A stretch of DNA of 64,000 nucleotides from the NCBI GenBank assembly GCA_039619475.1, contig CM077116.1:385168760-385232759 (forward strand). Reading direction: 5' to 3'. The stretch is from Icerya purchasi (lineage: Eukaryota; Arthropoda; Insecta; Hemiptera; Monophlebidae). A program made the position numbers and the translations under genes. This document shows, one piece after another, positions 33,470-44,631 of this stretch; position 1 is the stretch's first letter, and the number at the start of each line of letters is the position of its first letter. The notes beneath the pieces are model-generated. The model did no database searches, was not told the DNA's origin, and saw only the letters and a list, made by a program, of their open reading frames with translations.

Positions 33470-34420
33470 AATTAGAATATCCTCATATTTGGTAAATGTA
33501 TTGCTGGTAGAACAGCTATGGCGGACGGCCCCCCCCCCCCGATACGTCAAATTCTAACAGATGCCAAATTGTTTTCGAAGCATTGACATATCTCATTGGC
33601 ACATATTTTTCAAATTTCATTCGCTATTTCACCTGTGGAATCTGTAATTACTGACGCCTTCGACATATCTGGTCCTTTGTAAGTGTATTTATATATTTGA
33701 TCATTTTTACTGTTAAAACAATTTCACCAATCAAACGGTGGTCAAAGAGTATCGGTGAACGCAAATGCACAATAGTCATAAAATAACACGAAAAAAGGGA
33801 GTCTTTGTAGGGGAATACTTTTTATTAATGTAGCGATTTACTTAAAATTTACGGTCGAAACGTATATTGAAAAAAAATAAATTTACGATGTACCAAAATT
33901 AGCCAACAAATTTTAGAAAAGTCCATAGCCCAACCTGTAATAGCTAAACAGTTGTTTCTTATGATTCCACACATATATATTGTATAGAATTCCGATAGGG
34001 AGATTATAAAAATATCAAACAAAATTCAATAACTCAGGAATGATTTGATCTGTAGACTTCAAAAATTAGAAACATAAATCACCATTCAATTTTTGCTATG
34101 TATTACTTCAGAATAGCCGATTACTTTTGATGTCAAAACTCAATAAAAACCGTCAAGAAAATGTAATATGGAATTTAAAACGACTGTAAAAAACATCTTT
34201 AACTCCTGATAACCATTTAAAAGTTGAATTCTAGAAAAATTACTCTTAAAAAATTACTTAAACTTTTTCCTGAAGCAAAAACGGAAAAAAACAGATATGT
34301 TCTTGTAAGTGACAGTCTGGGTAAAGAAGTGAAGGCACCAAAACACAACCTAATAGAACGTTTTAAATTTTTAGAACAAAATTATAACTGATATTATTAT
34401 ATTTCAACTCTCGGAGCATC
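33470..34420. other. No gene recognised
   Basis: AT-rich spacer with a C12 run near 33528. No recognisable coding or repeat structure beyond short A/T runs. Confidence 0.5.
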
Positions 34421-34424
34421 GAAA

Positions 34425-34743
34425 ATTCCAAATTTTAGAGAAAACATTTTTTTTTCTCGAGCTTTTATGATATATCAATGGAAAGATAAACTGCATTTTC
34501 TTAATAAAACTTTCAAAGTTTAGCGAAAAGTTCAAAGAAGCGCAAAAAAATTTGCATTTTTCCCCCTTGCAGCACGAATATTACAGCTGAAAGCTTTAAA
34601 CCAGCTCACAAACTCGCGCATTCAGTTTTTCTAGTTTGAAGCATCCGGATGTGTAATTTCTAAGTTGATTTTCTGAAGCGCCGGAAATCACAAAAATCAG
34701 AACTAAAATATTTTTTTTTAGAAATTAAAATATCAATGAAAAT
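34425..34743 (-). repeat. 285-bp-family satellite monomer, split (left part)
   Basis: Minus orientation of the family-A monomer: CTCGAGCTTTTATGATATAT, AAAGTTCAAAGAAGCGC, and CGAATATTACAGCTGAAAGC are visible. It breaks off at CTCACTAC (34744) where a LINE begins. The monomer resumes at 37739. Confidence 0.7.
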
Positions 34744-35763
34744 CTCACTACTTCCTTTTTTTTTTTTTTTTTATTAAATTTTAGTTACATATATATGACA
34801 TAACAAAAATTAATGTGCCACATCCAATTAAGTTTATTGGGTCATATTAATTCTGTTTTACAATTTGTAAATATAGGTATAATTGTTAATCTTCGTTATT
34901 TTTTTAATATAAATGAAATTATTTTTACGATTTTTAACCTCTTGTTACCAGTTGTTCCGTATTATCTTCAAACCCTGTAAAATATTATACACACTATCCT
35001 GAAAATCGCATCTAGCACGATTTTCCGACTCTGCAATTAAATATTTTTACCAGCACACCTTAAATATTCTATAACCGGTTATGAACTGTACACTGAAAAA
35101 ATTTAGAATAGAAATTTTATTATTTATTCTTTGTGTAGCATCTGGAAAATACTGATATGCCATACCGTTGTAATTATTCCAAATTTGCTAAAATTTATCT
35201 ACATAATAACTTTTCAAAATATTTTTTAATTTTTTTACGTTAATTAATTGATTTTTATAGTTAAACACGTTTTTAGACATACATTTTACCTAAATTCATT
35301 ATTCAACTTGATATTATTTTTTATACTAAATAATGTAATATGTTTTTCAATTTCCATACCAATTGGTTTAAGTTCCGCAATAACCAATGCTGCTATATGA
35401 TTTATCATCTTCCTATATGATTTAATTAGCTTTATAATTATAATTCGTTGATAGCCATTTAACATTTTCTTAAATCATTTAATTTTTGAACATATCAGAA
35501 TAAATAATACTCGAATAATTATTGAGTATTATTGATTTATACATTATTATTCCCTTTTTATAATTTTTTTTTTATTTTTTTTTTTTTTCTAAGCCACCCC
35601 GGTCTGTTGACCACAATTGGCGAGGCTAACAGCTTAATTATAGGTTAAACTTAAGTAATAATTACAGTTTTATATGCCTGTTTCCCTTGAAAAAGGACAT
35701 AAATAATAGTATTACAACCTTAAAGTGCGTAAAGTACGTAAAATAAGTAGATAAGCCAAGATA

Positions 35764-35865
35764 ACAAATAGTAAAATCTAGTACAAAACAAAAAGAGAAA
35801 ATAGCCAGCTTATTAACAAATAGTAAAATCTAGTACAAGACAAAAAGAGAAAATAGCCAGCTTAT
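35764..35865 (-). repeat. Tandem duplication in the Jockey 3' UTR
   Basis: A block of about 50 bp (AACAAATAGTAAAATCTAGT, then ACAAAAAGAGAAAATAGCCA on the plus strand) occurs twice in a row with one A/G difference. Short 3'-UTR repeats are common in LINEs. Confidence 0.85.
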
Positions 35866-35899
35866 ATATGCTGTGTCTCTAAGAGTAATCAGGATCTTC

Positions 35900-37435
35900 T
35901 TAACCTGGGTCCAGGATGTCTCTGGTCCATACTCTTTTAAGCCTTCTCGCTTGAATGTTTCTATGATGCATGCTGGCAATTGCAATGTTTTCACTGTCCC
36001 TCAGCTTATTGAAAAATTTCCTATACTGCTCTTTATAATATTCATGCGTGTATGGTATCCTCAGATCGCTATGGAGAGTCCTATTGGAGACAAAATAAGG
36101 AGCGTCGGCTATCTGCCTGAGTATCCTGGACTGCATCTGCTGGATTTGGTTGAAATGGCTCCTGCTTGTAGCGCCATAGACTTCAATACCGTACCTCCAG
36201 ATTGGTGCCAGGATTGCGGAGTATATTAGCCGTTTACATGGCAAATTTAGTTTAGATTTCCTACCGATTAATTGAGAGAGCAGCCTGTTCCTTGATTGGA
36301 TGCGTTGTTTAGTATATGATACGTGGGCAGACCAGGTTAGCCTGCGATCTAAAACGAGGCCAAGATATTTGACCGTATTGCTCTGAGTTAGAAAGTTGTT
36401 GTTGATTTTAACTTTTGGGCATGTTCGCCTGTTTAAGGTAAATGTAATCTGCTGACTTTTACTGTGGTTGACTTTAATTTTCCATTTTACGGCCCAACTC
36501 TGAATCTTGTCCAAGTGTTCTTGTATTAACAAGGAAGCACAATTTGGGTCCTCATGAGCAGCTAAGATACAAATGTCATCAGCGAATGAAGCTGTAATAG
36601 TTGTCTTCAATACAGGAAGATCGGCCGTGTACAGACAGTACAACAACGGCCCAAGTATGCTTCCTTGCGGCACCGACGCACCAATAGGTTTTGGAGCAGA
36701 CATAGCAGAGTTCACCTTAACTTGAAAGGATCTGTTCGACAAGTATGATTTCAAGACTGCAAATATGTCGTTAGGAAGAATGCTTCTAATTTTGTAGAGG
36801 AGTCCATTATGCCAAACTCGATCAAAGGCCTGCTCCAGATCGAGGAAGACCGCATTGCAATATTGTCCTTTTTCGAATACCGTAGCTATTCTATCTGTTA
36901 TTCTGTGAACCTGTTGGATGGCTGAATGTCCAGTGCGAAAACCAAACTGATGATGAGGAATAACGCTGTTGACTGAGGGAGCCTTGAGGATTCTGTCCTG
37001 TAAAAGCATTTCAAGTATTTTTGAAAATGCGTTTAATAGGCTGATTGGCCTATAAGACGAAGGAAGAGATGGACTTTTCTTCGGCTTAAGAATTAGTTGG
37101 ATAACGGACTCTTTCCAAGTTTTAGGAAAATATCCCAATCTTAATACTGCATTGTATATGTATGTCAGAAAAGTAATGCTCTTCTTAGGTAGCTTTTTGA
37201 CTATTTCGTAGGTGATTAAATCTTTCCCCGGAGCTTTCTTTGATGATAGGTGGGCTATTTTATTCGCTACTTCCTTGGGAGATATATGTTTAGATGGTAG
37301 CGTTAGCTGACGTGGTGATTCCAGATAGTTCATTACTAATTCATCATTTGAATCATCATTTAGATCGTCAAACGGCTGAAAAATATGAAATAGATGGTCG
37401 CTGAACACTTCAGCTTTTTCGGTATTGGTTTTAGC
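35900..37435 (-). CDS. Jockey-type ORF2 protein, partial (RT and C-terminus)
   Basis: This is the longest well-preserved frame after the one at 45147: over 500 codons without a stop. It begins in the linker (RKRNGEWAKTNTEKAEVF, typical of Jockey). Numbering from the first GTG codon at 37408, KKAPGKDLITYEIV is at 57-70 and PSSYRPISLLNAFSKILE at 116-133. Motif A FLDLEQAFDRVW is at 188-199, ASVPQGSILGPLLY at 244-257, the catalytic FADD at 275-278, and the thumb motif VKYLGLVLDRRLTW beyond residue 340. The C-terminus keeps IWRYGIEVYGATSRS, as in Jockey elements, and has no RNase H. All RT catalytic aspartates are present. Without the endonuclease and ORF1 it cannot move itself. The intact frame suggests a recent insertion. 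Confidence 0.9.
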   Translation of the reverse strand, partial: AKTNTEKAEVFSDHLFHIFQPFDDLNDDSNDELVMNYLESPRQLTLPSKHISPKEVANKIAHLSSKKAPGKDLITYEIVKKLPKKSITFLTYIYNAVLRLGYFPKTWKESVIQLILKPKKSPSLPSSYRPISLLNAFSKILEMLLQDRILKAPSVNSVIPHHQFGFRTGHSAIQQVHRITDRIATVFEKGQYCNAVFLDLEQAFDRVWHNGLLYKIRSILPNDIFAVLKSYLSNRSFQVKVNSAMSAPKPIGASVPQGSILGPLLYCLYTADLPVLKTTITASFADDICILAAHEDPNCASLLIQEHLDKIQSWAVKWKIKVNHSKSQQITFTLNRRTCPKVKINNNFLTQSNTVKYLGLVLDRRLTWSAHVSYTKQRIQSRNRLLSQLIGRKSKLNLPCKRLIYSAILAPIWRYGIEVYGATSRSHFNQIQQMQSRILRQIADAPYFVSNRTLHSDLRIPYTHEYYKEQYRKFFNKLRDSENIAIASMHHRNIQARRLKRVWTRDILDPG

Positions 37436-37738
37436 CCATTCTCCATTGCGCTTCCGAATTTACAGCATTTTGATTGTTGTATAATTTGTTAAATCTCACT
37501 AAAAAATTTATTGATTTTATTTTTAATAAAATTAAAAGTATTATAAAATTTTAAATTACTATCAATAATTACACCTAAGTATTTAATTTGATTAACGTGT
37601 TTAATATTTATTTCATAATATTGATTTATATTTAAGGTGCTATTTTTAAATTTATTGTTCAATATCATATCATTAGTTTTTGTTACATTAATTGAAGGTC
37701 CAAAATCCTATAGCAAAAAACTCACTACACATAGAGAA

Positions 37739-38260
37739 AGAAACCAAGTTTTGTTTACGAAACGAAATTTTTGAACATAGTTAAATAAAAAAAAAGAAAA
37801 CATAAAAATCCAACAGACTTGTAAATACGTGCCAGAGATTTTCAACTTCTTGGGCACCGCAATAGCTCTCAGGTAGAGTTACAAACGGCACGTAGATTTA
37901 TACTAATAATTAAATAAATAAAATAAAAAAATTGGCCTTTTTGGGCTCTGAAAACCCCGAAATTTTAAAAAACTTTTTATTTCTCACATTGCGATACATC
38001 TATAATAAGTTCGCCATTTGGAAATAATGAAACCGTATTCCGTTTCCTTAACGAATTTTCGAACTTCGCCAAAAGTTTAGAAAATTTCGAAAAATGACAT
38101 CTCCCTGCGGCTTCAGTATTACAGTTGAGAATTTTAAACAGTTTATAAATACACTTATTTCGGATGTTGTTTTAGCTTGAAACGTTTAAATTTTTAAATT
38201 TAAAATGGGGCTTTCAGGGCGCTAAGAATTTGAAAATTTATGAAAAACATGCAGCGAAAT
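37739..38260 (-). repeat. 285-bp-family satellite sequence (right part)
   Basis: This resumes the monomer cut at 34743: GAAAGAAACCAAG... then AACGAAATT, and later TTTCGGATGTTGTTTTAGCT and CGAACTTCGCCAAAAGTT. About one and a half monomers in minus orientation. Confidence 0.65.
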
Positions 38261-38539
38261 CATGACAGGTTTGGATAGTTTGACAATTTATAATTACTGC
38301 AGATAAGCTTGCAGTGGTAAATTTTTACCCATGATTTTTTTAAAAATACAAACGCATTAAAAATAGATATTTTTATTTCACTTTTTTAATATTTAAAAAC
38401 TAAAAAGCAAGCTCGAATGCGGATGTAACTGAACGATAGAGATTTTACAACTATGTTCGGTACTTTATTAAATTTATATCTACTATATAAAGCTGCATGA
38501 AAAAAAAATCGCACAGATCGTTCTACAGTAACTAGAGAG

Positions 38540-39130
38540 TTAATTTTTTTTTTCAATCAACGTATTTTCTTCGTTACATCGTAAGAAAATTATAAGACCC
38601 TCAAAATTTTAAAATTAAAGGCCCCAAATTTCAAAAAATGTAAAATCAAGTTTTAAGAAAAAAAATTTAAAAAAAAGTCCACGGCCGGTTCTATATGAGT
38701 TATGGTATTAATTTTCTTTTTAACCTGCACACTAAGATCTTCAGAATACAGGAAAAATAAAAAATTCAAAAAATGTTGATATTTAGTGACCAAAATTTGG
38801 AAAAATACATTCATAAAGCGGTAAAAAAAAGTCCATAGGCTTTTACATAGTAGCTAGAAGGTCAACTCTTTTTAAAAAATGAAGGTGTATCAATCACTCA
38901 GCATAGGAAAAATACGAGATCCCCCAAAATTTTAAAATTAAAAGTCCTAAATTTTGAAAAATGTGAAAATTAAGTTTTAAGTAAAAAATTTTTAAAAAAT
39001 TCTACAGGCGGTTCTATATAAGTTGCGCTATTGCTTTTCTTTTTAACCTGCATATAAAGGTTTCTGAAATACAGGAAAACAATAAAATTTGAAAAATTTT
39101 GATATTTAAGATACAAAATTTGTGAAAATA
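38540..39130 (+). repeat. Two-unit AT-rich tandem repeat (about 345 bp)
   Basis: CAAAATTTTAAAATTAAAGG, GTTCTATATGAGTT and TTCTTTTTAACCTGCACACT recur about 345 bp later as CAAAATTTTAAAATTAAAAG, GTTCTATATAAGTT and TTCTTTTTAACCTGCATATA. Two diverged units are visible. Confidence 0.75.
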
Positions 39131-40005
39131 CTAAAGGGTCGATGAATGACTTAAGATATCATCAACATTGCTTTATACAAATGTAGATTCGAATAAAAAT
39201 AACGCACTAAAAGCTCAACGCTGAAGAAAATATTACGTCGCTTTATGGGTAACAGAGAGCACCTTTTTGGTGGTTAATTTGTATTATTATTAAAAAAAAT
39301 TTTTACACTAAAAACTATGAAATAAAATTGTTTTAAAATAAAAAGTCTACTCAAAAATTTTTAAAAAAATGTACTAAAAAGTAAAAAAGAATTATTTAAT
39401 ATATAAAATAATACGTTTCAGGATAATATATATTTAGGGATATTATGATTAATCTTAAACAACATTATTACTTCTAGTCTCGGTACACTAAATTCAAATT
39501 GCAACAATAGTTAAAAACTAAATTAAACATTTCTGATAGTGATTGTATCGTTATACTCATTAAATTGTTTTGAATTATCGCTGTAACTTGAATTTGGCGT
39601 GATTCCAAAAAATTAATGTTTGTCGAAGGATAATTACAATAGTATTAAATTTTCTTCCATCAGGTAATTACTTTTTATTTTTTACTGTTTCTATTAAACT
39701 TTTAGTGTAAATCTTCGTTCGCTTTTAACAATTTTTCATTGAAATGTTTAAAAAAAATCTTCAGAACTGTTGATTTAATTTGCGGACCTAGCAATTTGGA
39801 ATTACAATTTCCGCAGCGCATAAACGTTACACGATTTCTCAGAAACACAAAAACGATACATATTTTCTTATTATTCCTAGCGTAAGAAAAACATGGTCAT
39901 TAGATATATCTCGTATTTATATTTGTACATCTATTGGGTGTGTAAAACTCTTTTATCATCTCTAATGCATCTGTTACTTTTGGCTATTTCATTTTTTGTT
40001 TATTT
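39131..40005. other. No gene recognised
   Basis: AT-rich spacer without recognisable coding or repeat structure. Confidence 0.5.
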
Positions 40006-40007
40006 TA

Positions 40008-40064
40008 TTCCATTATTATTATTACTACTATTATTATTATTATTATTAGTATTATTACTATTAC

Positions 40065-40109
<45 letters not shown>
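40008..40109. repeat. (TTA)n microsatellite
   Basis: About 100 bp of TTA with CTA and GTA interruptions. It produces spurious poly-Leu and poly-Asn frames on the two strands, which are not genes. Confidence 0.95.
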
Positions 40110-40870
40110 GTTGCAGAATGTGCGGTATTTTTTGTAGTGTGTCTGAATACAGTAGTATTAAAGCAAATCTTAAAATATCGATATACGCGTATATATACAC
40201 AGGCATATATCATAATCGTTCGTTCGTTGCTGCCCGTAAATCATATCTGATACTTTTCTACCCTATTAGTACATGAGAACTTTATTGCGCTCTTGTTGCT
40301 CTACTGTAATAGTAATTTTGGCTCGTAAATCTTCCCTGCATTGAAGATTTTGCAGATACGCGATTGTGTTTTTCTTCACAAATATAACTTTCAAATCTAA
40401 ACGAGCATTTTCGTAAGGGAGAAAAAAATACCCCAACCATTCTTATTTAATGGTAAATACGATTTCGCCGAAATTGCGAGCTGACTTATCAATGGCAATA
40501 ATCGATGGGAATTTAAATGCACAAATCATACAGAGAGCTTGTGAATAAATAAGTCAATGATCATTTATATGAATCGATTTTTTTTTAAATCATAAAACGC
40601 TATTTTAAACGAAGCTTCTAATTAATTAAAGTATACCATTACGTAAAGAGTTTTAGGCGGTAAAACTTACTATAAAAAAAAGAAGGTATTAGTGATCAAT
40701 AGTATGGTTTTAATAAATTAAAAAGTCAAAAGAACACGAAATTAACTTATCCTTTATAGAAATTTAAAAGTCAAAATTTAAAAAAAAAAAACACTCAAAC
40801 TGCTACTTTTTTTTTTTTAATTTTTCAAAATCCTTTCACCATTTTTTTTTTTTGTTTTTTTTTTTTTTTT
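40110..40870. other. No gene recognised
   Basis: AT-rich, ending in long T-runs at 40807-40818 and 40844-40874. Confidence 0.5.
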
Positions 40871-40879
40871 TTTGAAAAA

Positions 40880-41275
40880 GTCACCTTTCGCCGAATCTAG
40901 TGGTGGACGCTCAATCCAAATAGTGCGTAACATGGTGTCATTGACTGCGCAACCTTCGAACTCTTTTAGGTATCGCCATAATTGTGACGGTTTTCCTACA
41001 CCGAGTTGTTCACGTTCGAGGAGCCGGTTGATTTGTTCTTCTTGCGAAGCTGACAGGCGCTTGATAGGCTCGTTTTTGAATGTCATATACGGATTCATTA
41101 CTAATCAAACTGTTATTTACCTCTGCGGCGTATTTAGAATCCGACGCGCTTACGACGTAGTCGAAAATTTTAGACAGCGAAAAGTTTCTCTCAACCAGGG
41201 CAGACTAAAGCTCAGCGTCGTCGGTGTTAGTCCCGTTTGTCATCTTATGCACTATCGGAGAAATGTTGCACTCGC
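40880..41275 (-). pseudogene. Ty3/Gypsy-type gag fragment
   Basis: On the minus strand, ALVERNFSLSKIFDYVVSAS followed by SKYAAEVNN (41215-41120) matches the start of the retrotransposon gag core ('FDYVV-ALD---A-EV'). After a deletion and shift, YMTFKNEPIKRLSASQEEQI and NRLLEREQLGVGKPSQLWRY follow, then LKEFEGCAVNDTMLRTIWIE. This is the well-known 'KPSQL-R-----G--V-D--LRT-WI-RLP' helix of insect Gypsy gag. It ends in an A-run (T-run at 40844-40874 on the plus strand). The first part has an in-frame stop, and no protease or RT follows. The A-run might mean a reverse-transcribed partial RNA. Confidence 0.75.
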
Positions 41276-41339
41276 GGGTGACACTGAAATTGCGAATGTT
41301 CACTCGTCGGGGTGACCAATTTGTGGGTTGCTTGAATCA

Positions 41340-42970
41340 ACACACACGGTTTACTAAAAAATAAATTTATTAAAAAAAAAAAAAAAAAAAAAAAATAAAA
41401 ACAAAAAAAACTTCGTATTTGCGGGCACGTACAAACTAAAGATATACCGATGAGTCAGCGTTTTCGCCTCTTGGTTAATTCGATGTCGCTCGAGCGCGTA
41501 TTAGCGCAAAACTATACTAAGCGAAGGACTTCTATTTGTACCAATTTTGAGAAAATAGTCCAGAATAGAAACCTCCAAAAAAATGTTTTGAGAACCGTCG
41601 ACTTATAAAAAAATTTTTTTCTTTCGGTAACCAAATTTCCAATAATTATTTTTTATGTGTTGCGTCACCATTTTCAATTCGCTTCTCGCTTATCGTTGTT
41701 GAATTATTAATTTTTTTTCGTTTTATGCTGTGTTGCCATATGTATGTATACATACACGCACACACACATATATATATATTGATACGGATTCGGTACTTTT
41801 GGCGCTATCTTTTATTCGACGTTCGAGCTAGAAATTATTCTTCGATTTATTCATTAATTCTCGGCTTCTCGAATGTCGATATATTTTACATCGCCGCTTT
41901 GACTTGTCTTAGTTTGCTTATATGGCCGCTACCAAAAATCCTCGAGATCGGTGGCGTGATCGTCGAGTACACGGTCGCGCTGGGGTAGAGACGTTATAGT
42001 GTCTGGGTGATAGTGGTCAGCAGCTAAGACAATGATATGCGTGTACGGCAAGAAGCGCTGAATAAAATGTGCCGAGTAATGTCGAGCGGCGAGAATATTA
42101 TAAAAACCCGCAAAGGCAGGCAGGGTAATTAACGCGGTATTATTATAATTCGATATTCTAGAAAAATCGGTGTTCATATTATTAATTGATAAGGTACCGG
42201 GTAATTTCAGCGATTCGACTATGTCGTTCGGTAAAAGCCCATCGTGCATTCTTCGTTCGTGCATCTTGCACTACAATTCGATATAGTATTAATTCGTTAT
42301 TCACTCGATGTCAGTCGTATTATAATTTCCATCAGAGCGTGTTCGGTCGACCATTCATCTCGGTATCCAGTCGTCGTCGCGTTTAAGTTTTGGTTATATG
42401 TCAGCCTTTCGCCATGCTGCACGTTTAGGAATTTTTGTTTTAATTAGTCAATTCGTCTTTTATTACCATTTCCTAGTCTATACCGAATTTTTTCTTACGC
42501 ATTTGTTACGCGTTCTCGTCGCTTTGTTTGTAATTATTTTTGAATATATACGCGTTTTTTTTGTATAAAAAGGTTTCATTATTGGACACGTGGTAGGGCC
42601 CGTGACGTCTCCGCTTAGGAGAACTACCGCCTTCGGACGGCGGTTTCGCGATAAAAAAATTTTTTTTTAATCGAGAGAATTTTTTTTTTTTACTTTTTTT
42701 CTTCGCGTTCTTTCTAAAAGCCTAATGTTCTGCCATTACTAGAGCTTACCTGGTAGCCGTTACTTGTCACTGGCGTCCGGTACATCTTCTGTTATTTTTT
42801 ATTTCTTCATTTTTCTACGTAAAGTTGATCAATATTAGAAAAGAGGATTCCGACTCCCAAAGAAGAGAGAAGGATTGAGTCATCACTCCGAAAGAGGGAC
42901 CAATAGTCCGAGTCATATCAAATGGTCCCCTAAACGGGGACTAGAAGTCATAATTCACATAATTAGAGTC
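41340..42970. other. Unassigned, with one unrecognised 111-residue frame
   Basis: After an A23 run (41375-41397) the sequence contains a minus-strand frame at 41929-42264 (MHERRMHDGLLPNDIV start). It is mixed in composition and open, but resembles no family I know. CG-containing words are more frequent than in neighbouring DNA. A strong hairpin, CCGCC-TTCGGAC-GGCGG, lies near 42629-42645. It could be Gypsy LTR/leader DNA upstream of the gag fragment on the minus strand, but I see no LTR boundaries. Confidence 0.35.
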
Positions 42971-42974
42971 ATAT

Positions 42975-42975
<1 letters not shown>

Positions 42976-43049
<74 letters not shown>
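42976..43049. repeat. (TA)n microsatellite
   Basis: About 74 bp of TA directly abutting the 3' terminus of the Helitron at 43050, consistent with Helitron insertion into an AT target. Confidence 0.95.
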
Positions 43050-43591
43050 CTAGCTGTGCCCCACAGCTTCGCCTGTGTATTAATGCCCGTTTAAATCTGT
43101 ACTTGGAAATTCATTAAAAAATTTTTGTTTTATCTGGAATTGTATTTACGTAAAGATTCTTTCTCTCTCTTTTGGGAGAAAGATGTTTATCACCGTCTAA
43201 CAAAAAATAGTCTTCATGTTTCACGTTTAGCTGAAGATTGTCGATTTTTTTATAACCTGTCCGTCGTAATCTAACAAAAAGTTTTGCTCAACTAAACAAC
43301 ACACACAGCCATCGTTTTGAAGAGGCTGAGTTATTCACACCGTGATCTCCCATAATTACACGTTTAAGAGAACATTTACACTCATATCTTTCAACCACTC
43401 TGTCTCGAGCGTTTTATTAAAATTAATTTATTATCATAAAATCAAAATAACAGTGTTGAGTAAAGATTTTAATATTTCTGGTAGCAAATTATTAAAAAAA
43501 AAGTTAAACGGTTAATTTAAAAAATTTATACGGCGGTTTTGGCCTAGAAGTTCGAATATTTGACATATCAGTTAAATACTCTATTTTATTT

Positions 43592-43819
43592 TTATATGTT
43601 CGCCATTAAGTCCAATAATATATTGCTTAAATCTCTTCCAGTTTCTACAAACATTTTGTACAATACATTTTCATCTACTCCTAATAATTCATTATTATAT
43701 AATAAATAAGATAGAGACGAAAACAAAGATGCACCATCCCTATCTATGTATTTTACATAATGGGGAACTACTGCATCATCAACACATATTAATTCTACAT
43801 TCATAATTACATATTCCAC
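43592..43819 (-). pseudogene. OTU cysteine-protease-like fragment
   Basis: The frame reads VELICVDDAVVPHYVKYIDR, then DGASLFSSLSYLLYNNELLG. The OTU protease family has D-G-N-C-L-F-R-A-L-S at its catalytic helix, followed by a conserved Y. The match here is clear, but the catalytic Cys position holds Ser (DGAS). The His and Asp of the triad, which lie 60-100 residues further on, are absent because the frame ends after 75 residues (LLDLMANI). OTU domains are known passengers of some animal Helitrons. No peptidase activity is expected. It may be a relic of the autonomous parent or a captured fragment. Confidence 0.6.
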
Positions 43820-43978
43820 GAACTTTTTTGTAAACGACAGCGAAAAAATTTATTTTATCATTCATCGATAATAACGCCATGCGCCAGCGATAAACATGGT
43901 TGCATTTCGATTAACATCGCACGATACACAAAAGTCGCCACGAAAAGTAATTGGTGCTTAAAAAATAATAGAATTGTC

Positions 43979-44155
43979 AAATTTGTTTTTTTTAATTGAT
44001 CGATTAAATTATTTAATATAACAAATATTTATGTAAATAATTAAAACAAAAAGTAATAGCCAACAATTAAATTTGTTTTTTTTTAATTGATTGATTAAAT
44101 TAGTTAATATAACAAATATTTATGTAAATAATTAAAAAAAAAAGTATTCTATCTC
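43979..44155 (-). repeat. Two-unit tandem repeat (about 90 bp) in the Helitron
   Basis: AAATTTGTTTTTTTTAATTG, then ATTAAATT and AACAAATATTTATGTAAATA occur twice with few differences. Confidence 0.85.
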
Positions 44156-44631
44156 TTAAGAGTTGGACCAAATTGCATGTACTTTCAAAATTTTATAAAA
44201 ATCGGTTAAGTAAATTCCGAGTTTACCCTGCACAAACATAAAGACACGGGATTTTTATATATATAGATATATATATCAAAGTGCACAACAATGAATTTGA
44301 AAAAATTGCATAACTCTTTCTACGGTGACTAATGTTGATTTTTTTTTTTTTTTTTTAAATCGACGTATATTCGTTGTAGGAATATAGAAAAAATTCGAAA
44401 TTTTTAAAAGTCTTACATTTTTTTTATTTTTTATAACCACTCTTTGGGCATGTCAACAAGACTTAAAGAACCAAATCAAGGAAGAGTTATGTACAATTTA
44501 TTAAATCAATACGTCCGGATTATAATATTTTTCATTCTCTTCATAAGTAAGGACATCTTTGCAAGATTTTAAAAATCTCACCTTCATTCCTTTGCCGCAT
44601 TTGTTACTTTCGTGCTCAGTGTTGTTCACAT

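Larger units (their letters stand above)
35567..37479 (-). mobile_element. 5'-truncated Jockey-clade LINE with intact 3' end
   Basis: It contains the RT frame below, then a 3' UTR of about 320 bp and an A-rich tail (T-rich 35567-35590 on the plus strand). TATAATTT occurs on both sides (35559-35566 and 37480-37487) and is a candidate target-site duplication, though AT-rich. The 5' break falls in the endonuclease-RT linker, normal for incomplete reverse transcription. The flanking sequences on both sides code for the R1-like LINE, showing nesting. Confidence 0.8.
34752..37730 (-). mobile_element. R1-like LINE, itself interrupted by a Jockey LINE
   Basis: Minus orientation. The 5' part (37730-37480) codes TKTNDMILNNKF and VNQIKYLGVIIDSNLKF, a LINE thumb motif. 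The 3' part (35558-34775) codes KSYRKMINHIAALVIAELK and PIGMEIEKHI, followed by YQYFPDATQRINNK and QFITGYRIFKV, the tail region of R1/I-type ORF2 in several frames. It ends in an A-tail (T-run 34757-34774). CTCACTAC is present on both sides (34744-34751 and 37731-37738). Joining the flanks restores a satellite monomer, so both ends of the insertion are defined. The 5' end is truncated, and most of the RT and any RNase H are missing. Confidence 0.7.
43050..44267 (-). mobile_element. Helitron with both termini, carrying an OTU-like fragment (1218 bp)
   Basis: On the minus strand it opens TCTATATATATAAAAATCCC (44267) after a host A and ends GCGAAGCTGTGGGGCACAGC plus TAG (43050) before a host T, the Helitron A/T target rule. 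Inside lie an OTU-like frame (43592-43819), a 90-bp tandem duplication (43980-44155), and a typical 5' region with TCGGAATTTACTTAACCGAT. No Rep or helicase domain is seen, so it is non-autonomous. It ends in the same CACAGCTAG as the Helitron at 14162, but the bodies differ. Confidence 0.8.

Noticed and set aside
39893..40276. 127-residue leucine-rich membrane-like protein
   Set aside because: The leucine run is a translated (TTA)n microsatellite; the opposite strand gives poly-Asn from the same repeat.
42875..43117. 80-residue protein with Ile-Tyr repeats
   Set aside because: Translation of a (TA)n microsatellite running into a Helitron end.
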